NCBI GenBank assembly: GCA_947259995.1
Contig: CAMYOK010000005.1
Span: 1-36,762 of the forward strand
DNA length: 36,762 nt
Reading direction: 5' to 3'
From: an uncultured Pseudomonadales bacterium
GTDB taxonomy: Bacteria; Pseudomonadota; Gammaproteobacteria; Pseudomonadales; Pseudohongiellaceae
In this document: positions 22,384 through 32,779 of the stretch, one piece after another
Position numbering within the stretch: position 1 is the stretch's first letter
Layout of the letters: each line of letters begins with the position of its first letter
The notes under the pieces: generated by a model
What the model was told of the DNA's origin: nothing
What the model saw: the letters and a program-made list of their open reading frames with translations, nothing else
Database searches by the model: none
Made by a program: the position numbers and the translations under genes

Positions 22384-24264
22384 TTAACTTGGGTCTGCTG
22401 TCGCCCACCCTAGGCGTGCAGCAAGCCCAGAACTCCTCTGCACCGGCGTCTTGCAGGCTTTGGCTAGACTGTGCCGGGTGCTATGCAGTAACAATCTTGC
22501 ACGAGCCCTTGTGATGCCTGTGTAGACTAGCTCGCGCAGTAACAATGGACTCTTCGCCTCATTTGGCAAAATCAACAACACCTCATCGAACTCCGAGCCT
22601 TGTGATTTGTGGACTGTCATCGCCCAAGCACTGACATGCTCAGGCAGACTGGCGGCAGGTATATGGCGCACCTCGCCGTCCAAATCAGGAAAACAGGCCT
22701 CTAACACTCCTGTAGGAGACTTCCACAGCAGCCCTATATCGCCGTTGAACAAGCCCATCTCGTAATCATTCACAGTGACCATTACTGGTGTGCCGTGGGC
22801 ATCGTCCCCGCCTACAAGCAAGCCTGCCATTCGCAAGCGCTCTGCCACTTGGCGATTCAACTCGCGCTCACCCAACGGACCTTCATGGGCGGCGCACAGC
22901 AGCCGCGCTCGAGCGAACACTTGCAGTGCCTGCCCAACCTCTTGGCAACTAAAATAGAGGCGATACTGAGCCAGCGCCCATTGCAATACTTGCGCGCTCA
23001 AGCCGGTATATGAGTCCGTGGGTGGCTGCAGCCAGACAATGTCATTAAAGGCGAGTTCATTGACATCGACACTGGCGCTCTGCAATAGGCGCAGCGCAAT
23101 CTCGGCCTCGCCATTGTTGACGGCGCTGGCCAGCTCGCCAATACCGCTGTCCGCTGCAAAACGATGACTGGTGCGCAAAAGCGCTAAGGAGTCAGCAATC
23201 GCGGGCACGCCATCGGCGATTGGCAAAGCCTGGGCATCGATCCCGGTAAGCTCCTGCAACAAAGCAGCCAAGCCTTGACTGTAATGCAGGGCCTGCCCAT
23301 GGCCGGTAATATCGCCGAGCACATTTCCCGCCTCTACCGAGGCGAGTTGATCACGGTCTCCCAAGAGAATGATCCGCATATCATCTGGGCAAGCTTCAAG
23401 TAGGGACCACATCAAGGGCAAGTCAATCATCGACGCTTCATCGATCACCAAACAATCCACGAGTAGGGGATTGTCGCGATTGTGCCTAAAACCACGAAAA
23501 CCATTGCCATCCTGATAGGCCAGTAGTCGGTGCAAGGTGCTCGCCTCATCAGGCAATAGGCCGGCGATCTCGGGGGCAAGTTGCAAGCGTTTGCGAGCCC
23601 CGCGAATCGACTCCACCATGCGCGCGGCCGCTTTGCCCGTAGGCGCCGCCAAGCGAATACGCAGAGCGGGATTTTGTTCAAATAGTAGCGCCAATACCTT
23701 CACCACTGTGGTGGTTTTCCCCGTACCTGGGCCACCGGAGATCACTGCAAAGCGGCGGCTAAGTGCTAAGGCGCATGCCAGCTTTTGCCAATCAGGAGTT
23801 TGATTATCATATTTATTGGCAGGAAATAAACGTTCAAGGCCTTCTCGTAGCGGCGCTATTTGCAAGGAGTCAATGTTTATAAGCCGGGCGGTGATCGCCG
23901 CTTGCACCGCGCATTCGTACAGCCAGAAACGTTGCAAATAGAGCCGCCCATCCTCAATGATCATCGGCGTCTTTGCCCCCGGTTCGCCGACACAACTCGA
24001 GGCCAATAATCGTCCTTGCCATTGCGCCACATCTGGGGCGTAAACCGCCTCATGTTCGTCTGTCGCATTAAACAAAATTTGTTCGGCGTAACGCGCCAAC
24101 TCTACACACACATCCCCAAGCTGATTACGCTCAGACAACAAGGCAGCGCTAACCACCAATAAGCTGTCTTCGCTCACATCGCAGTGGCGAGCAACAAACT
24201 TTGCGAAGGCAACACTCAAGGGCCTTAGCTCGCCAGCGGCTTGTAACTGATTGAGCCGGCTCAT
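22384..24264 (-). CDS. recD: RecD, exonuclease V alpha subunit
   Basis: The 626-residue SF1B 5'-3' helicase is the fast motor of RecBCD. Walker A is GGPGTGKT (177-184) and the motif II region is VIDEASMIDLP. GDRDQLASVEAG is motif III, and the C-terminal AMTVHKSQGSEFDEVLL is motif V, followed by TGITRARARLLLH (motif VI). Length is close to the E. coli 608. The start overlaps the recB stop in ATGA. Confidence 0.95.
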   Translation of the reverse strand: MSRLNQLQAAGELRPLSVAFAKFVARHCDVSEDSLLVVSAALLSERNQLGDVCVELARYAEQILFNATDEHEAVYAPDVAQWQGRLLASSCVGEPGAKTPMIIEDGRLYLQRFWLYECAVQAAITARLINIDSLQIAPLREGLERLFPANKYDNQTPDWQKLACALALSRRFAVISGGPGTGKTTTVVKVLALLFEQNPALRIRLAAPTGKAAARMVESIRGARKRLQLAPEIAGLLPDEASTLHRLLAYQDGNGFRGFRHNRDNPLLVDCLVIDEASMIDLPLMWSLLEACPDDMRIILLGDRDQLASVEAGNVLGDITGHGQALHYSQGLAALLQELTGIDAQALPIADGVPAIADSLALLRTSHRFAADSGIGELASAVNNGEAEIALRLLQSASVDVNELAFNDIVWLQPPTDSYTGLSAQVLQWALAQYRLYFSCQEVGQALQVFARARLLCAAHEGPLGERELNRQVAERLRMAGLLVGGDDAHGTPVMVTVNDYEMGLFNGDIGLLWKSPTGVLEACFPDLDGEVRHIPAASLPEHVSAWAMTVHKSQGSEFDEVLLILPNEAKSPLLLRELVYTGITRARARLLLHSTRHSLAKACKTPVQRSSGLAARLGWATADPS

Positions 24265-27200
24265 GGCGACACCTGCAAGCTTGGCGCGCTATAGGCGAAC
24301 ATGACTTCATCCAACTCTTCAATCAAACTCTTTGCAGGCAAATCGAAATACACACCAAACTGATTCGCGTGTGCTGGGCGCATTCCCCTTAAGAAAAGAT
24401 AATAGGCGCCTCCCATATGCAGATCATAGTCGTAAGTTTTTACTCTTTGACGTAGATAACGGTGCAAGGCTAAGACATATAGCAAATACTGTAGATCATA
24501 GCGCCTATCGAAAATAGTTTTGCGCAACTGGCTCGGCTCATAGTCCTCTAGTGCATAACCTAAAAGATTACTCTTATAGTCGGCGATGTAATAACGCCCT
24601 TCATGGACAAATACCAAATCGATTACACCGGTGATCATGCCGCGGAAATCATCCACGCTTAGTGGCGCCACTGGATGCCCTGCCCACTTTTCTAAGCGAC
24701 GATTCAGCGCCTGCACTTGTACTCGGTCGATCGCAAAATCAAATTCGAGTTCATTGCGTCTTTGCCTGTTGTGCAAGGAGGCTAAGGTCAAGCCCTGCTC
24801 ATCCAAAGAGGTATGCAGAATATTGTGCAACCATTGCACTACCGTCGTTTCTTGCTCTTTGGCGATCAGACCAAAGCGTTTCGCGTGTTTTTCGTTAAGT
24901 TCGCAAACTTGCGCAGTGATATCGCCCTGAAAGTCCAAGTGCTCTAAGACCATGTGTAGAAACAAACCGACTTGACTGCCGGCTGGAAAATTCATAATCG
25001 CGTCATCCGTACTGCGAACACGACGCTGCATTGGCGGTTGATGCACATCTCTGGTTAAGCTACTAAAACTATTGATCCGCCAGTCAGTCGCCACTTGTGC
25101 ATGAAATTTTCGGACGCAGAGCGTTTGTTGATTGTCTTCACTCGCTTCAAACTGACGCCACTGAGGGGCAGGGAGTTCACAAACTGCAATCGCCCCTTCG
25201 GAAGCGGCGGCTATGTTTGCAAGCTTCTCACCTATGGCATCACTTGTAAGGTTTACCCATGGGTTTGCTCGATCTAAGTCTTGCGGTGTTTGCGGATTAT
25301 GCAAAAGCCAAGCGAGCGCACTGGCAGCGCCGTTAGCCGTTGCCGCAGCCCCACCCCACACTAAATACAATTTGGTACGCGCTCGGGTTAAGGCTACATA
25401 CGTTAAGCGTACATCTTCTGCTAGACGTTCCTTCTCGGCACGAGCAAGATTGGCCTTCATCGCAACGCTATTTAACGCAAGACACGAGACCCCTTGTGCA
25501 TCGTGAAAACCGAACCCGTATTGGTCAAACTGGCTTTTGCCCTTCGGTTTACAAGCCCAGAGAAAGGGGACAAAGACAATTGGGTATTCCAAACCTTTAC
25601 TGGCATGAATCGTGACGATTTTTACCAATGCCTCATCACTTTCTAAGCGCATTTCACTTTCTTCATCTTCACTGTCTTTGATCTGCTCTTCAAACCAACT
25701 CAGCAGGGATTCTAAACCGGCAAGCGTGCGCGAGCTTTGCTGCAACAGTTCTGCCAAGTGCATAAGGTTTGTCAGGCGCCTCTCTGGGTCAGCTTGCTGT
25801 GCTAGTTTGTCTCCAATGTCCAAGCCCTGCAGTAGCGATGAGAACATCGCCATGAAGCCTCGTTGCTGCCATTGCCCATTGAAGGACTTCATTTGCGCCA
25901 ACCACTCTTGCCAAGTGTCTTGTTCATTCAATAAGGCTGCCATCTGCTGATAGTTCAATGCCAGCAGATGACTGCTTAAGGCCGCCCGCAACACGCTGCG
26001 GTCGCGATAATGCACTACCGCCTTGAGCAATAATAATAGGCCCTGTGCTTCTTCGCTCTTAAATACACTATCGCGTCCCACCGTAACGGCATTGATTCCC
26101 CGAATTTGCAACGCGTCGCGGACCATGCGCCCTTCTACACCCCGCCGCACCAATATCGCAATATCACCAGGCTTAACGCCTTTGTCGGCAATGCAGGCTT
26201 TTTTCTGCTGCCCTGCAATTAACAAACGTGCAATCTCGTCAGCAACCGCCTGAGACACTAGCGCCTCGATTACCGATTTCGACATCGGTTTACCCGACTC
26301 TTTGTCGTTGCCAAATTGCCAGAAGCTTAAGGCACTGCTTTCTTGCGTGTCTTCCTGCAATTCGGCATGCGCCTTTGGTGCTGGCTGCACAGGGAGAAAC
26401 TCAATCACATCGTCATAGACAAATGCAGACTCGCGTTGCGCGAACAAGGTATTCACTGCCTTAATCAGTGCGGGAACCGAACGCCAATTGGTCTCCAATG
26501 TGTATAGAGAATCCCCCACGTCGTTGCGCGCCATCGCATAGGCAAAAATATCGCCACCACGAAAACTGTAGATGGCCTGCTTGGGATCGCCAATCATCGT
26601 CAAAGCACCTGGAGTTTTATCGTCCTCTGGCACCTTGGACGTGTTTACAGGGGGGTACATACGGCGAAATATTTTGTACTGTAAAGCATCAGTGTCTTGA
26701 AACTCGTCGATCATTGCCACAGGAAACTCGCTACGCAACACACTTGCTAAAGCCTCTCCAGAGGGCCCGTACAAGGCATCGTGTAAACGCGTGAGTTGAT
26801 CTTGAAACGACAGCGTACGAGTGCGATTTTTCTGCTCCTCAATTGCCGCGCGAGCCTCTTCAGTGGCTTGTTGTAATGCTGCGATATAGAACTGCTCTTG
26901 CACTTGCTCAATTTGGTCCTGTACTTCTTGGCAAGCATGAAAGAAGCCATCATCCAAAGCGGGCTCTTTGCCAAGCTGTGCGGGCTTGGTGCCTGCTTCT
27001 ATCTGCTTAATCGTGAGAATCTCAAACTCTTTCGGAGTTGATTGACTTGTTACATCTGCAAAAAACGAGTCTAAACTTGCTAGGGAGGCTTCTAATCTTT
27101 GCGCTCGATAGGGTGACTTTAAGGCGCGACTGAGCGCTTTACAACTTAGTAATAATTCCTTTATTGCGGGGCCTTTTTCAGCCCATTGCGCCGCAAGTTT

Positions 27201-27893
27201 CAACAACGGTTCTTGGCTGGCGTTCGTCTGGCAATACAGCTCGCCTAGTGTTGAAGGGACTTCTGGCAATATCTTTTTATCGCGGCTATTGCGAAGTATC
27301 GCTTGGCTGCTTAGGAATTTTTCAAAACTTGCAAATACACTTGTGAACAGCGCCAATTGTTCCTGATCAAGATCATAAACCGATCGTCGCCACCAGTCCT
27401 TTAGTGCATCACGCCACAATGCATCGTCGTCGCGAATCAAATCCAATTGAAAGGCCTGACCACTGTTAAAGGCATGATCACTTAGGGCACGCTGACAAAA
27501 ACCGTTGATAGTGAAGATCGCAGCAGTCTCCATACTGCGTACGGCAAAGCGCAAACGCGCAATCGCCGCGACTAGGTCTTGCTCTACCCCCTCTTGCATC
27601 TGCTGGACAAGCTGCGCCAAAAACTCGTCCTCAATATTGCTCTCATTTGCTTCGAGGCAACGCTGCGCCACATACAAGCGCTCACGAATGCGCCCGCGCA
27701 GCTCCTCTGTTGCCGCATTGGTGAACGTCACTACAAGGATTTTGTCGACGGTAAAGCCTGCGAGCACATAGCGCAGGTAGAGGTTACTGATTGCATAGGT
27801 TTTACCTGTGCCGGCGCTGGCCTCGATGAGTTTTATTCCTGTTAGCGGTAGGCTCAAAGTCTGTTGAGCATCGAGCACTATAGGAGTCTTCAT
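24261..27893 (-). CDS. recB: RecB, exonuclease V beta subunit (helicase-nuclease)
   Basis: The 1210-residue product has Walker A ASAGTGKT (25-32), motif II VAMIDEFQDTD, and SFRGGDIFAYA. VKIVTIHASKGLEYPIVFVPF is motif V and YVALTRARTKLYLVW is motif VI. A C-terminal nuclease domain carries the catalytic set GVIDLVFVHEGRYYIADYKSN (Asp, then Asp-Tyr-Lys). It is a 3'-5' helicase and the only nuclease of the complex; it degrades broken ends and loads RecA after Chi. Size and motif order match E. coli RecB. It overlaps recC and recD by 4 bp each. Confidence 0.96.
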   Translation of the reverse strand: MKTPIVLDAQQTLSLPLTGIKLIEASAGTGKTYAISNLYLRYVLAGFTVDKILVVTFTNAATEELRGRIRERLYVAQRCLEANESNIEDEFLAQLVQQMQEGVEQDLVAAIARLRFAVRSMETAAIFTINGFCQRALSDHAFNSGQAFQLDLIRDDDALWRDALKDWWRRSVYDLDQEQLALFTSVFASFEKFLSSQAILRNSRDKKILPEVPSTLGELYCQTNASQEPLLKLAAQWAEKGPAIKELLLSCKALSRALKSPYRAQRLEASLASLDSFFADVTSQSTPKEFEILTIKQIEAGTKPAQLGKEPALDDGFFHACQEVQDQIEQVQEQFYIAALQQATEEARAAIEEQKNRTRTLSFQDQLTRLHDALYGPSGEALASVLRSEFPVAMIDEFQDTDALQYKIFRRMYPPVNTSKVPEDDKTPGALTMIGDPKQAIYSFRGGDIFAYAMARNDVGDSLYTLETNWRSVPALIKAVNTLFAQRESAFVYDDVIEFLPVQPAPKAHAELQEDTQESSALSFWQFGNDKESGKPMSKSVIEALVSQAVADEIARLLIAGQQKKACIADKGVKPGDIAILVRRGVEGRMVRDALQIRGINAVTVGRDSVFKSEEAQGLLLLLKAVVHYRDRSVLRAALSSHLLALNYQQMAALLNEQDTWQEWLAQMKSFNGQWQQRGFMAMFSSLLQGLDIGDKLAQQADPERRLTNLMHLAELLQQSSRTLAGLESLLSWFEEQIKDSEDEESEMRLESDEALVKIVTIHASKGLEYPIVFVPFLWACKPKGKSQFDQYGFGFHDAQGVSCLALNSVAMKANLARAEKERLAEDVRLTYVALTRARTKLYLVWGGAAATANGAASALAWLLHNPQTPQDLDRANPWVNLTSDAIGEKLANIAAASEGAIAVCELPAPQWRQFEASEDNQQTLCVRKFHAQVATDWRINSFSSLTRDVHQPPMQRRVRSTDDAIMNFPAGSQVGLFLHMVLEHLDFQGDITAQVCELNEKHAKRFGLIAKEQETTVVQWLHNILHTSLDEQGLTLASLHNRQRRNELEFDFAIDRVQVQALNRRLEKWAGHPVAPLSVDDFRGMITGVIDLVFVHEGRYYIADYKSNLLGYALEDYEPSQLRKTIFDRRYDLQYLLYVLALHRYLRQRVKTYDYDLHMGGAYYLFLRGMRPAHANQFGVYFDLPAKSLIEELDEVMFAYSAPSLQVSP

Positions 27894-30800
27894 TGCGCCT
27901 CCAGTGCTTGTCGTACAGGGCCGTAAACACGTTGCGCTAGGTCTATATGATTCGGCTCCTCTATTGGGTCCTTCGCGCAGTGTCGATAAACAAGCTCGAT
28001 GTAAGGGTCTGCTTCATCGGCAGAATAGCTGTACTCGCTACGGGTCCACTTTCCCCGTGCCTTCTTGATCGCCGCTTCGTCATCACCTAAACCAAGCTCG
28101 TAGCTGGCCAAGGGAAAGAGTGGTAGCGGCCGGCATAAGCCTTCGAGATAGAGGCTTAGATATTCGGCAAGTTGTACCTTCGCTTCGCTTGCTGGCATAC
28201 CAGAGAATTCGATTTCATCGTCTTTGCATATCAGCACACTCTTCATCGACTCACCCTGTGGATGCATTGCGCAAAACGCTAGGTGCTCTAGCCAAAGTGC
28301 CAAAATAGTTTTGGGTTTTAGCGACGATGGTGTGTAGTGCAGCAACCCGTGGCCGGGATAATAGTGTTCGATTTGCCCTGTGACCGTTACCACACTCTTG
28401 GTGTTAGGAAGTTGGCATTCGATTTGTAGCGAAAGGCTCACGGTGCTTAGACCTTCGTAGGTTTGTAACCGTTCCAATAGGTCTTCAACTTGCGAACGCA
28501 TTGCGCTATAGGCGTTCTGCGCCATTGCCCCGTGCGGCAACACTCCCTGGGCGCGGTACAGATTCAATAACTCATCGCTTTGCATTTGTTCATCTTGCAA
28601 AAACGCCGCTATGAGCGACTTGTGCATCTGCCAAGTTTGCAGACCATCAAGAGAGAAATTCTCATCATCCTCATCTGTATAATCTTCCCTAAGATAGATG
28701 CCTAAGCGAGTATTGAAAAAGCCTTTGACTGGGTGCTGCATGAAACGCACGAGACGGCTGAGCTCAATTTGCTCTAGTGGTTCATCAGTTAACGCGATGC
28801 TAGCATCAGGCCACGCTTGCAAGCGCTCTTCCCTGCTATTTGCCCCCTGCAGAATACTGGCCACACGATGCCACCAAGGGTCATAACTTTGCATCTGCGC
28901 ATTGTTGTTGCTTGTTACAAATTGACGCCAACTAAACGCCTGCATCGGATATTCATTACTGAGACTTTTCGCGATTGGCTCTTGTTCTTTGTCGACCAAA
29001 CTATAGTGAGCATTGAGGAAGTCGAAAAATTCTCGCAACAACACAGAGGCCTGTAGCTCACTATTATCTTTAAGACTTCGGCCGGTATAACTCAGATAAA
29101 GTTTGTCACGCGCACACAGCAGCGTCTCTAAAAGCAGATACCGATCTTCATCGCCTTTACGGGGATCGCCCGCCTGCCAGTGCTTGCTCATGCCATCGAA
29201 TGATTGACTCTGTTCTGTCCTTGGAAACGCCGCATCATTTAAGCCAAGAATACAGATCATTCGGAACGGCAAACTGCGCATTGGCCGCATGCCACAGATG
29301 CTCACGCCACCACTGAAAAAGCGATTGTGCTGTGTGCGTGTACTCAACGAATCCTCTAGGCATAGTTGCAGCAGTTCGATCGATAAAGTCTCTTCGCCCG
29401 CTTGGCTCGCGAGGTCGTCGATGGCTTCACGGATTTGCTGAAGTCGATCTTCATCATCGCGCAATGAGCCAAACAGTGTGTCGAGCATTGCATTGAGCAT
29501 CTCTTGCCATTGCAACGCACTGCGCGACTGCTTGAGCGAAAGATGCCATTGTTTTAGGGCTTCTAATAAGGAGCAGAATCTTCCCAGTGCAGCGGCACTT
29601 CCACCGCCTACTGCACTCATAGGGGCTACGCCCTGCCATAGGTCGATACCGCCCATAGCATAGCCTGCCAAGAGCCGATCGATGCCATGCTCCCATGTAT
29701 TTTGTGGCGTTGTGGGTAAATCCAAGCTCGCCTTATGAGCCGCGTCGATCCCCCAGCGCACTTCACTCTCGCGCAACATCGCCAATAATTCTTCCTGCGC
29801 GCTGCCCTCTAGCGAGTAGTTCGCGGCGATCTGCGGGACTTCCAGATAGGAAGCCAACTCAGAGAAAGAAAACCTAGAACTTGCAAGTGATAGCGCTTGT
29901 AAGAACACCCGCACTAGCGGATGTTCATCGGCAACATTGATGTCTGAGAGATTCCAAGGAATGAATGGGCGCTGAGAGTGCTCGTCTTGGCGAAACACTG
30001 CCTCCACATAGGGAGCATAACGACTAATCTCTGGCACCATCACTAAAATATCTTCGGGTTTTAATGTAGGGTCTGCATCGATCGCCGATAGGATTCGGTC
30101 ATGCAACACTTGGCACTCTCGCATCGGGCTATGACAGAGACTGATCTCTATTGAGTCATCCAATGACACCTGCGCAAGCTCGTTCGAGAGCGTCAGAATA
30201 TCGTCTTGAAGTCGATGAAGCAGATTGTCATGACCGGCCTGCAGATACGCTTCCCAATGGGTCGACTCAATACTGTCATCATTAAGCAGTAAATCTTGGA
30301 AGGCTTGTCCTTGTCGCCCCCATGACGCCAACAATTCATTGCCTGTATCGTAGTAGATAGCCTCTGCCGGTTTATCCAAACGCATACGAGCTTGATCTTT
30401 CTGGCTGCGCAGGTCTGCCCAGTATTGATCTGTTGGGCTGTGCAAAAACAGAAAGATATCGAGATGTTGGGCAAGTGCATGCAAGACCTGCACGAACAGT
30501 GGCGGCAAGGCTGACAACGCAAAACAATTAATACGTTCGGGGATGGCCGCTAGCAAAGCTTCTTTGGCACGACTGTCATTCAACGACTGCAATAGCTTGT
30601 CGATCAACGCCACCCGGTGACTGTCTGGACACTCCTGCACGAGCCCCTGCCAGAGTGCGACTTGCCAAGCCGGAACGCCGGCCGATAGTGCCTGCGCATT
30701 GCTGCGTCTCGCACTCCAATCACGAATCCAGTCGGGACGATAATATTGGTATCGATCGTAGATATCGGCAAGTCGCTGTGCCAACTGCCAACGTTTCACA

Positions 30801-31171
30801 CCCGTGTCGTCGTTTGCTAAATAGCGCTGTAATTCTTGAAACTCAGCCTGCTCTAGACAACGAGGCAAAAGAGAATAGATTCGCCATGCTGCATTATCGC
30901 GCGACAATGGGTCTTCCCCAGTGCTTAGCACATCGGGGTTGGTCCGCGCGGCGAGGCTCCAGATCCACGCGGCGGGCAAAGGGTATTGAATATTCGCGGC
31001 AATGCCATGTTGCAGTGCGAGCTGCTGATTCACCCAGCGCTGCATCGCCACGCTCGGCACGATAATCACTTCTTCTTGAAACGGGTCGGCGAGCGGCTCG
31101 TGAGCCAACAACTGTGTAAGTTGCAAATGCAGCGCTTCAACGCGATTGGAACAACTTAGAAAAAGCGACAT
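27890..31171 (-). CDS. recC: RecC, exonuclease V gamma subunit
   Basis: The 1093-residue Chi-recognising subunit has a helicase-like fold that lost catalysis. Landmarks are SNRVEALHLQLTQLL, VIIVPSVAMQRWVNQQLA, PEDILVMVPEISRYAPYVEAVF, ISICGMRPMRSLPFRMICILGLND-type sequence and RSLKDNSELQASVLLRE. It is slightly shorter than the E. coli protein (1122). AAAGGA precedes the ATG. It starts only 18 bp after the epoxide hydrolase stop, so it may share its message. The order recC-recB-recD is direct, without ptrA between recC and recB as in E. coli. Confidence 0.95.
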   Translation of the reverse strand: MSLFLSCSNRVEALHLQLTQLLAHEPLADPFQEEVIIVPSVAMQRWVNQQLALQHGIAANIQYPLPAAWIWSLAARTNPDVLSTGEDPLSRDNAAWRIYSLLPRCLEQAEFQELQRYLANDDTGVKRWQLAQRLADIYDRYQYYRPDWIRDWSARRSNAQALSAGVPAWQVALWQGLVQECPDSHRVALIDKLLQSLNDSRAKEALLAAIPERINCFALSALPPLFVQVLHALAQHLDIFLFLHSPTDQYWADLRSQKDQARMRLDKPAEAIYYDTGNELLASWGRQGQAFQDLLLNDDSIESTHWEAYLQAGHDNLLHRLQDDILTLSNELAQVSLDDSIEISLCHSPMRECQVLHDRILSAIDADPTLKPEDILVMVPEISRYAPYVEAVFRQDEHSQRPFIPWNLSDINVADEHPLVRVFLQALSLASSRFSFSELASYLEVPQIAANYSLEGSAQEELLAMLRESEVRWGIDAAHKASLDLPTTPQNTWEHGIDRLLAGYAMGGIDLWQGVAPMSAVGGGSAAALGRFCSLLEALKQWHLSLKQSRSALQWQEMLNAMLDTLFGSLRDDEDRLQQIREAIDDLASQAGEETLSIELLQLCLEDSLSTRTQHNRFFSGGVSICGMRPMRSLPFRMICILGLNDAAFPRTEQSQSFDGMSKHWQAGDPRKGDEDRYLLLETLLCARDKLYLSYTGRSLKDNSELQASVLLREFFDFLNAHYSLVDKEQEPIAKSLSNEYPMQAFSWRQFVTSNNNAQMQSYDPWWHRVASILQGANSREERLQAWPDASIALTDEPLEQIELSRLVRFMQHPVKGFFNTRLGIYLREDYTDEDDENFSLDGLQTWQMHKSLIAAFLQDEQMQSDELLNLYRAQGVLPHGAMAQNAYSAMRSQVEDLLERLQTYEGLSTVSLSLQIECQLPNTKSVVTVTGQIEHYYPGHGLLHYTPSSLKPKTILALWLEHLAFCAMHPQGESMKSVLICKDDEIEFSGMPASEAKVQLAEYLSLYLEGLCRPLPLFPLASYELGLGDDEAAIKKARGKWTRSEYSYSADEADPYIELVYRHCAKDPIEEPNHIDLAQRVYGPVRQALEAQ

Positions 31172-31189
31172 CTAGGTCCTTTTAGCGCA

Positions 31190-32440
31190 TCAACGCAATG
31201 TCCTGAAAAACGCACGCACATCTTCGAGCAGCAATTCAGGCTCCTCCATTGCGGCAAAATGGCCCCCTTGCGGCATCTGGGTCCAACGCACAATATTATA
31301 CTGCTGTTCGGCCCATAAGCGTGGAGTAATATAAATCTCTGCAGGAAATACCGCCCCCGCCGTTGGCACGCTGACGTAGCCTGTTGGCTCATCTTGCGGA
31401 AAGTTGCGGCTCTCATAGTAAATTCGGGCCGACGAGGTGATGCTAGCCGTAAACCAATAGACACTAATATCCGTTAAAATTTCGTCTTTGGTGAATTTCG
31501 CATCTAGGCCATCGACGCTGTTCTGGTCGATATCGCTCCAACCATGAAATTTCTCCACAATCCATGACGCCAATCCTGCCGGGGAGTCATTGAGTGCGAC
31601 CCCTAATGTTTGCGGCTTCGTACCTTGGATTTGCTGATAGCCAACTTCATTGCGCATAAACTGTGCTCTAGACTCGCGTGCCTGAGTCTCCGGCTCTGGG
31701 ACTGCCGCCAATATTGCCGGGTCCGTTGGCGCGCTTGCGAGAACGAAGTTAGAGTGCAACCCAATTAGACGGTCACCATAGCGCGCTGCATGGATGCGAT
31801 TGATAATTGCGCCCCAATCCCCCCCTTGCGCGCCATACTTTTCATAGCCTAGGCGCTGCATGAGAGCAGCCAACACATGCGCCATGCGCTCTGGGTTATA
31901 GCCGCGTTCCTGTGGCTCACCTGAAAAGCCAAAGCCTGGTAAAGACGGGATCACAAGATGAAAGGCATCTTCAGCGTTACCACCATAGAGCTCTGGCTGC
32001 GTCAAAGGTCCAATAATCTTGCGGAACTCGACGATAGAACCAGGCCAACCATGGGTGAGCAGCAATGGAATTGCATCGGCGTGCGTTGAGCGTTGGTGAA
32101 TGAAGTGGATAGGGACGCCATCGATCGCGGTCTTAAAATGATCGAACTCGTTTAGTTCTCGCTCTTGCGCACGCCAATCGAAATCGTTCGCCCAGTACTC
32201 GACTAGTTCGCGCAAGTACTCAGCATTTGTCCCGTATTCCCATGCGGTTCCTGGGATCTGTGCAGGTAGCCGGGCATTTTGCAGGCGGTGTTTTAGATCG
32301 ACGATGTCTGCATCAGGAATCTGAATTACGAAGGGGGTTATTGCGTCACTAGCATTGCTTTGGGTCATGGCATTTGGGCTCGTAGTCAAAAGCATGATTA
32401 TGCAAAAAACGAAGGGAAATTGACGGGCGATGAGTCTCAT
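31190..32440 (-). CDS. Exported epoxide hydrolase-like alpha/beta hydrolase
   Basis: The product has 416 residues. A signal peptide (about 1-26) precedes the EHN N-terminal domain (PFVIQIPDADIVDLKHRLQNARLP), typical of microsomal-type epoxide hydrolases. The core has the oxyanion HGWPGS (130-135), SLPGFGFSG, the nucleophile Asp208 in GGDWG, and the base His in PQGGHFAAMEEPE near the C-terminus. It opens epoxides to diols; natural substrate unknown. The signal peptide is unusual for this enzyme class and predicts a periplasmic or secreted enzyme. AAGAGG lies upstream of the ATG. Confidence 0.88.
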   Translation of the reverse strand: MRLIARQFPFVFCIIMLLTTSPNAMTQSNASDAITPFVIQIPDADIVDLKHRLQNARLPAQIPGTAWEYGTNAEYLRELVEYWANDFDWRAQERELNEFDHFKTAIDGVPIHFIHQRSTHADAIPLLLTHGWPGSIVEFRKIIGPLTQPELYGGNAEDAFHLVIPSLPGFGFSGEPQERGYNPERMAHVLAALMQRLGYEKYGAQGGDWGAIINRIHAARYGDRLIGLHSNFVLASAPTDPAILAAVPEPETQARESRAQFMRNEVGYQQIQGTKPQTLGVALNDSPAGLASWIVEKFHGWSDIDQNSVDGLDAKFTKDEILTDISVYWFTASITSSARIYYESRNFPQDEPTGYVSVPTAGAVFPAEIYITPRLWAEQQYNIVRWTQMPQGGHFAAMEEPELLLEDVRAFFRTLR

Positions 32441-32779
32441 GGAACATCCTCTTAGTGGGCTTATGTCACGCTCTCGATTGCAGGTTTTTGATCTTAACGC
32501 TGAAGACCTGAGGGTACAAGGCGATTGGCATTCTACGACCTCCCTTTGGCCCGTAAGGCATCACTTATAAAACTTCCCAAACCTAGCCGCTAAATTTTCT
32601 AGATGCGAGGCCTGTCACACATACAAACACGCATTAGCCTATTACGGCAATTAAATGATCTAGTCGCGCAATAGCCCCCGTACTGCTCCCAAGCCTTTCG
32701 AATTTTGAATCAAGTAAAGGCCTAGATGTGAAAACAAACATTGCCCACCCAAACTAAAAATGAAAGGACAGGAGACAAT
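32441..32779. other. Divergent intergenic region
   Basis: The 339 bp between the epoxide hydrolase and DUF4331 genes hold no convincing gene. On the minus strand TTGTAC (32519-32514) and TAAGAT (32496-32491) at 17-bp spacing are a candidate promoter for the hydrolase. For the plus-strand gene I see a good ribosome site (GGAGA) but no convincing promoter. A TTG-initiated extension from 32741 is unlikely. Confidence 0.5.
32491..32519 (-). promoter_or_regulatory. Candidate promoter of the epoxide hydrolase (and recCBD)
   Basis: TTGTAC with a 17-bp spacer and TAAGAT on the minus strand, about 50 bp before the ATG. Spacing is ideal, but hexamer match is only partial. Confidence 0.35.
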
